Below the pieces are notes generated by a model that made no database searches, was not told the origin of the DNA, and worked only from the letters and a program-made list of their open reading frames with translations. DNA of 64,000 nt. Source: Anaerolineales bacterium UBA2181. GTDB taxonomy: Bacteria; Chloroflexota; Anaerolineae; Promineifilales; UBA4811. How positions within the stretch are numbered: the stretch's first letter is position 1; each line of letters opens with the position of its first letter. The DNA lies in NCBI GenBank assembly GCA_002328075.1, contig DCVT01000018.1, positions 1 through 64,000 of the forward strand, given 5' to 3'. Both the position numbers and the translations under genes were made by a program. This document shows, piece after piece, positions 23,926-31,879 of this stretch.

Positions 23926-24741
23926 GTGGGCCGGGTGATTGCGGTGCTGAACGAAAAAGGTGGGGTGGGCAAGACCACCACGGTGCTGACGCTGGCGGCC
24001 GGTTTGGACCTGATGAGTCGGCGCAAGAATCAGAACTGGCGGATTCTGGTGGTGGACGCGGACCAGCAGATGAACACCACCCAGACACTGACCGGCCGGT
24101 GCGATTTCGGCCGGGAACGGTCGCTGGCCTGCCTTTACGCCGATAACCTGTACGATGCGGACCAGCTCCGCGCGGTGGTGGTGCCATCACGGTGGAGTTC
24201 GGCCATACAGGTCATCCCGGCCGACAGATCGCTGCAGGAGACTCCATTGCGACAGGCAACCCTGCCTCGGGGCGATTACCGGTTGGCCGATGTCATCGGC
24301 GAGATAGCGCCCGAGTACGATTTTGTGCTGTTTGACACCAACCCCAAATGGGACGCACTGTCGGTGGCGGTCTTCCTGGCGTCGAGTTTGGCCGTCGTGC
24401 CGGTGGATCTGCGACAATTCGCCATACAGGGGCTATCGTACATGATCACCACGCTGGTTCAGAAAAAGCGCGAGTACCGGCACCCGGGATTCTCGATCTT
24501 GGGAATTCTGGTGACTCGCTTCAGCGACCAGTTGGTCGGCATGCGGACGGACCTGCAGACGCTGAGGGCGCATCCCACGCTGGGCAACCTGTTGTTCTCG
24601 GAACCGGTGCCGGAGAGCATCGTGGTGGACTATGCCCAGCGGGAGGGGATCAGCCTGTTCGAGTTTGCGCCGCGATCCAAGGTCGCCGCGGCGTATGCCC
24701 GGTTTGTGGGCGAGGTTGCGGGACGGGAGGGCCAACCGTGA
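23926..24741 (+). CDS. parA: ParA-family partition ATPase
   Basis: This is a 271-aa ParA/Soj-type ATPase that positions DNA with ParB. The deviant Walker A is K11-GGVGKTT (with the signature Lys), Walker A' is VVDADQQMNTTQTLTG, and Walker B is DFVLFDTNPKWDALSV. The short N-terminus without a helix-turn-helix makes it type Ib or chromosomal-like rather than type Ia. The start is GTG with GGGAG 8 nt upstream. It overlaps parB by GTGA. Most ParAs have NPP where this one has NPK (DTNPK), a small divergence. Confidence 0.93.
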   Translation: MGRVIAVLNEKGGVGKTTTVLTLAAGLDLMSRRKNQNWRILVVDADQQMNTTQTLTGRCDFGRERSLACLYADNLYDADQLRAVVVPSRWSSAIQVIPADRSLQETPLRQATLPRGDYRLADVIGEIAPEYDFVLFDTNPKWDALSVAVFLASSLAVVPVDLRQFAIQGLSYMITTLVQKKREYRHPGFSILGILVTRFSDQLVGMRTDLQTLRAHPTLGNLLFSEPVPESIVVDYAQREGISLFEFAPRSKVAAAYARFVGEVAGREGQP

Positions 24742-25946
24742 GCGCCAAGCGGCGGTCTTCGTTGGACGCTCTGTTCGACGTGGCGGACGAGGCCATGGAG
24801 ATGGCTCGGACGACCGGGCCGGCGGGAGCGCCGGCGAGCGGGCAGCAAATGCTCTCGATCAGATCGATTCGGCCGGATCCGCTGCAGGCGCGCCGGATAC
24901 TGCCGCCGGCGGTGCGGGCGGGTTTCGTCGCCGGGCAGCTGGACGCGCCCGGTGCGTTGGCCGGCTGGCGGGCGCTGGCGGACGATGACCCGCGCGAGCG
25001 AGAGCTCCTGCAGAGCCAGATCGTTGCCCTGGCGTTGAGCATCCGGCAGCAAGAGCTGGTCAATCCCATCACCGTCCTGGCAGATGGGCTTGGGGGCTAT
25101 ATCCTGGAGACCGGCGAGCGGCGCTGGTGGGCGCATTGGTGGTTGTTCAGCGTGGAGAATGAGCCCGCATATGAGCAGATTCGGGCCCAGGTGATCATGC
25201 ACGCCAGTCCGGAGAGACAGGCGGCGGAAAACCTGCAGGATAGCCCGCTGACCGCGGTCCAGGAGGCATGTCAGGTGGCGCGGTTGTTGTTGCACCTGAC
25301 CGGCCAAGATACCGACCACGTGGTCGCTATCTTGGCCGGAGAGGGCGACGCGCCGGACCTGGTTGGCTACGATCTGTATCGTCGGGCGTTGGAGATGGAG
25401 CGCGGCGAGGTGTATGGCAAGTGGCGCGCTGTCTCCGAGGTGATGGCTCGCGGCGAGCGGCAGTTGATGCGCCAGTTGTCCATCCTACGCCTGGGAGACG
25501 AGCCACTGAACGTGGCGGATCGGGCGCAGTTGACCGAGGGTCAGCTTCGCCCGCTGGTCTCGGCCGCAGCCGAGACCAGCGCTGACCGCCAGTGGCAGAT
25601 TGTCGACCTGACCGCCCGTTACAACCTGCCCGGAGGGGAGGTGGAGCGGCTGGTAAAGAACCCCGACCTGGCCGATGCCGAGGCGCGCATCCGTCGCGAC
25701 CAGGGGCTGGATCAGGAGGAGCGCTCGAAACCCACCGCCATCCGCCGGCCGTCGGCGATCATGGTCGACCGGATTCGCAGTCTCAGGCGGTTGGTTGCCC
25801 GGCACGAAAAGGGCGGGCTGCAGATAAGCGACCTGGTGGCCGAAATCCGGGCGGCCGACCAGGCGGATGCGATTCGCCGTGATCTGGAGGAACTAGCCGA
25901 GTTGCTGGCGCTGGTCCGTCAGCAATTGGATTTCCCGGATGACTGA
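24738..25946 (+). CDS. parB: ParB-like partition protein
   Basis: This is a 402-aa ParB/Spo0J-like protein. After a Ser/Ala-rich N-terminus, the ParB box region reads [14 protein letters not shown], then [38 protein letters not shown] (the GERRW signature). A helical DNA-binding part and a C-terminal coiled coil ([19 protein letters not shown]) follow. The GTG start overlaps the ParA stop (GTGA). The region between the box and the coiled coil does not show the usual LTxxEIA helix-turn-helix clearly, so site recognition may differ from canonical parS. The gene also overlaps the next gene by 8 bp. Confidence 0.85.
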   Translation: MSAKRRSSLDALFDVADEAMEMARTTGPAGAPASGQQMLSIRSIRPDPLQARRILPPAVRAGFVAGQLDAPGALAGWRALADDDPRERELLQSQIVALALSIRQQELVNPITVLADGLGGYILETGERRWWAHWWLFSVENEPAYEQIRAQVIMHASPERQAAENLQDSPLTAVQEACQVARLLLHLTGQDTDHVVAILAGEGDAPDLVGYDLYRRALEMERGEVYGKWRAVSEVMARGERQLMRQLSILRLGDEPLNVADRAQLTEGQLRPLVSAAAETSADRQWQIVDLTARYNLPGGEVERLVKNPDLADAEARIRRDQGLDQEERSKPTAIRRPSAIMVDRIRSLRRLVARHEKGGLQISDLVAEIRAADQADAIRRDLEELAELLALVRQQLDFPDD

Positions 25947-28212
25947 GCAGTCGCGGGCTGTGCGCCGGGTGTTGCTCCCCATCTCACACCCGGACGAGGC
26001 CGCCGCACTGGCGGACCTGGCAGCGGCGTTGGTGGCACCTCACCAGGGTGAGGTGGTGATTCTCCAGTGTGTCAATGCCGCCGCGGAGCCGTCTCCGGCG
26101 GTCGTGCTCGCATTGAATCAGATCCGCGCCGCCGGTGTCGCTGCCGACCATCTCTCCCGTCCCGGCAAGCTGGGGGGAGCCCTGATTCGCCAGACGGCGA
26201 TGAAGATCCATGCGGATCTGATCCTGTGGGGCGCGCCCGACATCGAGTCCTGGGCAGAGTCCCGTCGCAAGGGTTTGCTCGACTCGGTGCTGGAAAGCCC
26301 GCCCTGCGACGTGCTGGCTGCGGTTGGCTGGCAGTCGTCAGGGGCGCCGATGGGACTCTCGCGATTTCTGGTGCCGGTCTCCGGCGGACCGAATGCCGGT
26401 CGGGCGCTGGAAATCGCCCTTGACCTGGCCGAATCCGCCAACGGCAGCGTCACCGCCCTGCTTGTCTGTCGCGATCAATCCGGCGCCGAGCAGAACATTC
26501 AGGAGCATGAGGCTCGGTTGCGAGGCTTGCTGGGTCCTTGGTGCGATCATCCTCGCTTACAGCCACTGGTTCTTCCGGCCACATCGCCCGTGCAGGGGAT
26601 CATGAAGGTGGCCGGACAGGACCATGACCTGGTCTGGCTGGGTGCATCGCAGGCGGCGGTGATTGATTCCGAGCTGTTCGGCGAGGTTCCCCGCCGGGTT
26701 GCGGAGGAGTCGCGAACTCCGGTGGTGGTGGTGAAGCGACGAGCGCGGCTCTCTAGCCGGCTCGTGCGATGGGCCTGGTGGCGCCTGTTTGGGATCCTGC
26801 CCACCCTATCGCCGGACGATCGGCGCGAGATCCAGCGGGACGTCTACCGCCTGGCGCGGTCGCGGCCGGATTTCTTCGTGATGCTCGTGCTGTCGGCGGC
26901 TATTGCGTCGCTGGGTCTCTTGCAGAACAGCCCGGCGGTGATCATTGGCGCCATGTTGGTGGCTCCGCTGATGTCCGCCATCATGGGTCTTGGTCTGGGT
27001 GTGGTGTTGGGTGGCGCCGAGCTCGTGCGGCGGGCGGCGAAAACCGCGCTGCGGGGAACCGGTCTGGCAGTGGGCGTGGCGCTGGTGATTGGTCTGCTGT
27101 ACCCCGACATGGGTCCGACCGAGGAGATCCTCGGCCGTGTCCGGCCGGGGGTCCTGGACCTTCTGGTGGCGCTGGCGTCGGGCGCGGCCGGTGCCTACGC
27201 CATCTGCCGGCGCGACGTGTCAACCTCTTTGGCCGGCGTGGCCGTCGCCGTGGCGCTGGTGCCGCCGCTGGCCGTCGTCGGATTGGCGCTGTCGATGGCC
27301 CGCTGGGATCTGGCGCTAGGGGCGGTGCTGCTGTTTGCCACCAACCTCATAGCCATCGCCTCGGCCGGTGGCCTGGTGTTCCTCTTGCTGGGATTCGCCC
27401 CGCCCTCGGGCCAGGCGGCACGGTGGGCGATTCTGCGCCGGGGTGTGGCCTCCGAGTTGACGCTGCTGGCAGCCATCGCGCTGCTCCTGCTCGTCCTGAC
27501 TGTGCAGGATCGATCGCTGGTCACCGAACGCCGGGCGGTTTACGGTGCGGTGCTGGCTCAGGTGCAAGACATGCCTGAGGTGAGCCTACGTGAGTCGGAC
27601 ATCGAAATCGTCCGGGGTGCAGGCGGTGTGCTCGAGCTACAGATCACGGTGCGCTCGCCACGGCAATTCACCTATGACGCGGTGCTGGATCTGCAGCGGG
27701 CGGTTGCCACCCGGCTCCAGCGCGAGGTTTCGCTCAAGCTGGTGGTCATTCCCACCACCGAGCTGGACCCCTTGCTTCCGCCGACGCACACGCCCACGGC
27801 CACCAATACCATCACTCCCAGTCCGGGACCCACAAGCACGCCCTCCCCCACCGTGACGGCCAGTCCGACCGCTACCCCGACGGCTGAGGCGTCGGTCACG
27901 CCGTCCATGACCGCAACTCAGACGCCCGACCCTACCGCAACCGAAACCGCCTCCGCCACCCCTACGGTCACCGCGACACCCACGGCCACCGCGACGCCCA
28001 CACCGATGGCCGGCGTGGTACAGGGCACCGAGTATGCCGGCCTGATGGTGCGTCAGGCTCCGGCAGGAAAGGTCATCGGTGGGCTTTACGAGGGTCAGTC
28101 GCTGACCATCTATCACCTGCGCCAGGTGGCGGACGGCTGGGAATGGGCCTGGGTCTCCACGCAAGACGGCCTGGCGGGTTGGGTCGCCGCCCGGTTTGTG
28201 GCCGTCCGCTAG
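25939..28212 (+). CDS. Tandem USP + DUF389 membrane + SH3-like fusion protein
   Basis: This is a 757-aa mosaic. Two universal-stress-protein-like domains (about residues 8-130 and 142-266; [48 protein letters not shown]) precede a DUF389 membrane domain (about 300-560; [48 protein letters not shown]). A soluble beta segment, a Thr/Pro-rich linker (about 610-680) and a bacterial SH3-like domain (about 690-757; [31 protein letters not shown]) follow. USPs would be cytosolic, and the linker and SH3 domain outside, probably touching the cell wall. The ATG overlaps the parB end (ATGACTGA), so it is translationally coupled to partition genes, which is unexpected. Its function is unknown. Confidence 0.82.
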   Translation: MTEQSRAVRRVLLPISHPDEAAALADLAAALVAPHQGEVVILQCVNAAAEPSPAVVLALNQIRAAGVAADHLSRPGKLGGALIRQTAMKIHADLILWGAPDIESWAESRRKGLLDSVLESPPCDVLAAVGWQSSGAPMGLSRFLVPVSGGPNAGRALEIALDLAESANGSVTALLVCRDQSGAEQNIQEHEARLRGLLGPWCDHPRLQPLVLPATSPVQGIMKVAGQDHDLVWLGASQAAVIDSELFGEVPRRVAEESRTPVVVVKRRARLSSRLVRWAWWRLFGILPTLSPDDRREIQRDVYRLARSRPDFFVMLVLSAAIASLGLLQNSPAVIIGAMLVAPLMSAIMGLGLGVVLGGAELVRRAAKTALRGTGLAVGVALVIGLLYPDMGPTEEILGRVRPGVLDLLVALASGAAGAYAICRRDVSTSLAGVAVAVALVPPLAVVGLALSMARWDLALGAVLLFATNLIAIASAGGLVFLLLGFAPPSGQAARWAILRRGVASELTLLAAIALLLLVLTVQDRSLVTERRAVYGAVLAQVQDMPEVSLRESDIEIVRGAGGVLELQITVRSPRQFTYDAVLDLQRAVATRLQREVSLKLVVIPTTELDPLLPPTHTPTATNTITPSPGPTSTPSPTVTASPTATPTAEASVTPSMTATQTPDPTATETASATPTVTATPTATATPTPMAGVVQGTEYAGLMVRQAPAGKVIGGLYEGQSLTIYHLRQVADGWEWAWVSTQDGLAGWVAARFVAVR

Positions 28213-28215
28213 ATC

Positions 28216-28267
28216 TCAGGTTGCCATTTCAGGCGCAATCCTATATACTCCACGCCGTCTAACCTGA
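28216..28267 (+). promoter_or_regulatory. Promoter flanked by inverted repeat, peptide transporter 2
   Basis: TTGCCA (28221-28226) and TATACT (28244-28249) are 17 bp apart. The promoter is bracketed by TCAGGTT (28216-28222) and AACCTGA (28261-28267), a 7-bp inverted repeat whose left arm overlaps the -35, which suggests an operator pair. Confidence 0.7.
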
Positions 28268-28288
28268 TACGGTGCATCGGAGGTGCGC

Positions 28289-29878
28289 GTGAAACACCGG
28301 AACTGGTCATCCTGGTTGTTTCTGTTGGCGGTTGTGATCTCGGTGACGCTGGTCGGTTGCCAGAGCAAGGCGCAGCCAGCCAGTTTGGTGTACGGCCTTA
28401 CGCTGATCCCGTCCGGGATTGATCCTCATATCCATGCGTCGTCGGAATTGGGGATCCCGCTGCGAAGCGTGTACGACACGTTGGTCTACCTGGACCCCGA
28501 TACCGGCGTTTTTGTGCCCGGATTGGCGACCGAATGGACGGTGTCTGAAGACGGCCGGCGGTACACGTTCAAACTCCGCACCGGGGTCCGTTTTCACGAC
28601 GGAAGCCGCTTTGATGCCCAGGCGGTCAAATTCAACCTGGAACGCGTGTTGAACCCAGAAACGGGCTCACAAAAGGCGCGATACATGGTGGGTTCGCTCC
28701 GGCAGATCGAGGTGCCGGACGAGCTGACTGTCGTGCTGGACCTGGCGGAGCCCTACGCGCCGCTGTTGGACTCGCTGAGCCAGGTCTATCTGGGAATGGC
28801 ATCCCCGACCGCCGTTCAGAAGTGGGGCAACGCGGACTATCAGTTTCACCAGGTAGGCACCGGACCGTACCGCTTGGCCGAGTATGTGCCCGGTGATCAC
28901 CTCACCCTAACCCGCTACACCGACTATGACTGGGGACCGTCGTTTCTCCGTGCCGAGGGCCGGAACCAGGTCGGCGAGGTCGTCTTTCGTTTTTACCAAG
29001 ACCCGGCCACGCGCGCGGTGGCGCTCGAGTCCGGCCAGGCGCACGTCATGGGAGAGATACCGCCCCAGGACGCGGCGCGGATAGAGGGCCGGTCCGATCT
29101 GGCCCTCCTACCGGTCCCCATTCCCGGGCAGCCGCTGCAGCTATTCATCAACTCGACCCGCCCACCCACCGACGAGCTGGCGGTGCGTCGGGCCCTGATC
29201 CAGGCGGTGGACCGGGCGGCGGTTGTCCAGACGGTTTTTGGGTCCTGGTCGCCGGTGGCTGACGGGCCCTTGACGGCGGTAACCATGGCGCACCTGGGCG
29301 GGTTCGGAGACATGTATCCGTACCGGCCGTCGGTTGCAGCGGCGCTGCTGGACCAGGCCGGTTGGGTGGACCCGGACGGTGACGGGGTTCGTGCGCGGGA
29401 CGGCCGGACCCTGAACATCAGCTTCTACTATATGAGCTGGGGCATGATGCCTGAGGTGGCTCAAATGGTGGAGAACGCCTGGCGAGCAGTGGGTTTTCAA
29501 GTGGAGAGCCAACTGGTGGCCTACCCCGCCGCGCTGGAAGCTGCCCGCAATGGCGATCATAACGTCATACCTTTTAACCTATCGGGAACCGATCCCTCCA
29601 TGCTGGACAGTTTTTACACCAGCGGGGGCGGGTTCAACTGGTCCAAGGTGAGTGACCCTGACCTGGATGCCTGGTTCCAGGCCGCCTCGGTGTCCACCCA
29701 GTTGGCCGAGCGGATTACCCTGTACCAACGGGCGCAGCAACGGATCATGGAGCAAGCTCTGGTGATGCCCGTCAGAGATTATGTCAACTTGAATGGGGTC
29801 AGCCGTCAGATGGCGGGGCTGCGGTATGACGCTCAGGGGTGGTTCCCACTGTTGGCGACTCTCTCGGTTCAGGAGTAA
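28289..29878 (+). CDS. Peptide-binding lipoprotein, SBP family 5 (system 2)
   Basis: This is an extracellular binding lipoprotein of 529 aa. The signal ends in VTLVGCQSK (lipobox LVGC). The mature part has family 5 motifs LATEWTVSEDGRRYTFKLRTGVRFHDG and VRRALIQAVDRAAVVQTVFG. I prefer the GTG at 28289, since GGAGG lies 5 nt upstream; a GTG at 28283 overlaps that site. Unlike the first system, the Cys is followed by only a short linker. It heads an operon with two permeases. Substrate class (peptide, nickel or glutathione) is not decided by sequence reading. Confidence 0.92.
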   Translation: MKHRNWSSWLFLLAVVISVTLVGCQSKAQPASLVYGLTLIPSGIDPHIHASSELGIPLRSVYDTLVYLDPDTGVFVPGLATEWTVSEDGRRYTFKLRTGVRFHDGSRFDAQAVKFNLERVLNPETGSQKARYMVGSLRQIEVPDELTVVLDLAEPYAPLLDSLSQVYLGMASPTAVQKWGNADYQFHQVGTGPYRLAEYVPGDHLTLTRYTDYDWGPSFLRAEGRNQVGEVVFRFYQDPATRAVALESGQAHVMGEIPPQDAARIEGRSDLALLPVPIPGQPLQLFINSTRPPTDELAVRRALIQAVDRAAVVQTVFGSWSPVADGPLTAVTMAHLGGFGDMYPYRPSVAAALLDQAGWVDPDGDGVRARDGRTLNISFYYMSWGMMPEVAQMVENAWRAVGFQVESQLVAYPAALEAARNGDHNVIPFNLSGTDPSMLDSFYTSGGGFNWSKVSDPDLDAWFQAASVSTQLAERITLYQRAQQRIMEQALVMPVRDYVNLNGVSRQMAGLRYDAQGWFPLLATLSVQE

Positions 29879-29880
29879 CG

Positions 29881-30810
29881 CTGACCCGATACCTGCTCCG
29901 GCGCCTGCTGGGTCTGGTGCCCACGCTGTGGGCAATAGCAACCCTCACATTCGGCGCGCTCTACCTGGTGCCGGGAGATCCGGCGCTGGTGTTGCTCTCT
30001 GAAAGCCATGCGACGGCCGCAGAGATTGCCCGGCGACGCGCCGAGCTGGGCCTGGACGCCAGTCTTCCCGAGCAGTACGGCAGGTATCTGGCGCGGATCG
30101 TGCAGGGCGATCTGGGCACGTCGCTCTTTACCGGCCGGCCGGTGACGGCCGAGATCCGCCAACAGCTGCCGGCCACCCTGCAGCTGGCCGTGGCAGCCTC
30201 CGCGGTTGCCGTCACGCTGGGGCTGGCCATGGGCCTGTTGGCAGCCGTCAACCGGGGGCACTGGCCGGACGCAGTCATCACCGCAGCGGCCACGGTGGGG
30301 ATCGCTACGCCCGTGTTTTGGTCCGGGTTGTTGGCCATGTGGCTCTTTGCGTTGGTGTTGGGTTGGCTTCCGGCAACCGGACAGGGCGGGCTCGAGTACC
30401 TGGTGCTGCCGGCCGGCGTTCTGGGGATCTCTTCAGCCGGCGCCATCGCCCGCGTCTGCCGGGCCAGCCTGATAGAGGTGATGGACCGGCCGTACATCCT
30501 GGCCGCCCGGGCGCGCGGCATCTGGCCCCGTTCGCTCCTGATGCGGCACGCGCTGCGGGTTGCCCTCCTACCCACCGTCACGGTCATCGGTGTGCAGTTT
30601 GGGTTTCTGATGGGCGGAGCCGTGGTTACCGAGACAGTCTTTGCTCGCCAAGGGCTGGGCCGGCTGGTGGTGGAGGCTATCCTTCGCAAAGACCTGCCGC
30701 TGGTTCTGGGCACGGTGTTGGTGGGGGCTACCGGGTACGTGCTGATCAACCTGTGCACCGACATCCTGTACGGAGTGCTGGACCCCCGAGTGCGTGATGG
30801 TGGGCGGTGA
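29881..30810 (+). CDS. Peptide ABC permease DppB/OppB type, likely CTG start
   Basis: This is a permease of 309 aa. The body has PGDPALVLLSESHATAAEIARRRAELGLD, a five-helix core, and the EAA loop PYILAARARGIWPRSLLMRHALRV. The conserved family N-terminus TRYLLRRLLG is preceded not by ATG but by CTG at 29881, which has AGGAG 5 nt upstream and starts 2 bp after the binding-protein stop. The only other upstream in-frame start, GTG at 29839, would overlap that gene by 40 bp without a good ribosome site. The paralogue at 3299-4321 begins MTRYLLRRLL at exactly this point, supporting CTG initiation. It overlaps the next gene by GTGA. Confidence 0.88.
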   Translation: MTRYLLRRLLGLVPTLWAIATLTFGALYLVPGDPALVLLSESHATAAEIARRRAELGLDASLPEQYGRYLARIVQGDLGTSLFTGRPVTAEIRQQLPATLQLAVAASAVAVTLGLAMGLLAAVNRGHWPDAVITAAATVGIATPVFWSGLLAMWLFALVLGWLPATGQGGLEYLVLPAGVLGISSAGAIARVCRASLIEVMDRPYILAARARGIWPRSLLMRHALRVALLPTVTVIGVQFGFLMGGAVVTETVFARQGLGRLVVEAILRKDLPLVLGTVLVGATGYVLINLCTDILYGVLDPRVRDGGR

Positions 30811-31655
30811 CGAACGTGTTGCGTCGAGAGTCACACCGCTTGAGTCGCCCGTTCTCGACCGCTGGATGGTGCAGCGCGGCAGTCCTGGCGCTGATCGTCC
30901 TCCTGGCGGGTTTGGCGCCCTGGATCGGCCTTCCCGACCCTCTGGCCATGTCGCCGCCCGACCGATTGCAGCCGCCGGGAGCTCAGCACCTTCTGGGCAC
31001 GGATCCGTTCGGCCGTGATCTGGCGAGCCGGCTTGTTTGGGGCAGCCGGCGCACACTGGCCGCAGCTGCGGTGGCCGTCCTGATCACGTTAGGCGGTGGG
31101 CTGCCTCTTGGGTTGCTCGCGGGCTATCACCGCGGATGGATTGATGAGCTGATTGTTCGGGTGGTGGACGTGCTGCTGGCCTTCCCCGGGGTGCTGATGA
31201 TCCTGGGTCTGGTTGCGTTGCTGGGCCCCGGGTCGCGCACGGTGGCCTTGGCGGTCGGAATCACCGGGGTGCCCGTGATGACCCGCGTAGTCCGCTCGGC
31301 CGTATTGTCGGTGCGGGAAGAGGCCTTTGTGGAGGCCGCCCGTTCGGTCGGGTGTCGCGCCGGCCGGGTTGTCGTTCGTCATCTGCTGCCCAATGTGGCC
31401 GGGCCGGTGATCGCCTTTACCGCGGTTCAGTTCGGGTGGGCCATGCTCAACGCCACGGCCGTGAGCTTTTTGGGATTGGGCGAATCTCCGGCCGTGCCCG
31501 AGTGGGGCACCATGCTCAACCTGGGACGGGGTTATCTGCGCAGTGCGCCCTGGGCCAGCGCTGTGCCAGGGCTGGCGATCACCGTCACCGTGCTGTGCGT
31601 GAACCTGCTGAGCGACACGTTGCAGGACCGGTGGAACCCACCCGGACGCGGCTGA
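30807..31655 (+). CDS. Peptide ABC permease DppC/OppC type (system 2)
   Basis: This is a permease of 282 aa, with GTG start overlapping the previous stop. It has the family marker HLLGTDPFGRDLASRLVWGSRRTL, a core of five helices, and an EAA loop EEAFVEAARSVGCRAGRVVVRHLLPN. It is the last gene of the operon; a convergent gene follows after 224 bp. As in the first system, there is no ATPase subunit. The pair of incomplete systems suggests a shared ATPase elsewhere. Confidence 0.92.
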   Translation: MTNVLRRESHRLSRPFSTAGWCSAAVLALIVLLAGLAPWIGLPDPLAMSPPDRLQPPGAQHLLGTDPFGRDLASRLVWGSRRTLAAAAVAVLITLGGGLPLGLLAGYHRGWIDELIVRVVDVLLAFPGVLMILGLVALLGPGSRTVALAVGITGVPVMTRVVRSAVLSVREEAFVEAARSVGCRAGRVVVRHLLPNVAGPVIAFTAVQFGWAMLNATAVSFLGLGESPAVPEWGTMLNLGRGYLRSAPWASAVPGLAITVTVLCVNLLSDTLQDRWNPPGRG

Positions 31656-31812
31656 AACCGGGAAGAGGCAGGTTGACATAACCTACAGGCAACGGGGGAG
31701 ATCCGTGCACCGGCCGGAACGGGATGAGGGTTGAACCCAGGCGCCTTGAGCCGGTTGGCGCGGCATCTGGCCTTGGTGGGCGTGCGCCAGGTGGCCCAGA
31801 CCGCCCGTGACG

Positions 31813-31830
31813 GTGTGCATGGCGACACAG
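31813..31830 (+). repeat. Isolated copy of the TGTGC-N3-GCGACACA repeat
   Basis: GTGTGCATGGCGACACAG lies in the non-coding space between convergent genes. It matches the parA-upstream cluster at the TGTGC and GCGACAC blocks, with the same 3-bp spacer and orientation. Confidence 0.6.
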
Positions 31831-31879
31831 AACGGGTGTTGGCCGTCGCAGCGAATGTCGATTCGATGAGGCCGATTCG

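Noticed and set aside
24348..24737. Upstream extension of ParB into the parA gene
   Set aside because: The extension is a shadow of parA; the GTG overlapping the parA stop is the natural start.
31670..31689. CCTACAGG core like the iteron palindromes in the spacer after the second transporter
   Set aside because: Only the 8-bp core matches; the flanking GTC/GAC arms are missing, so chance is likely.
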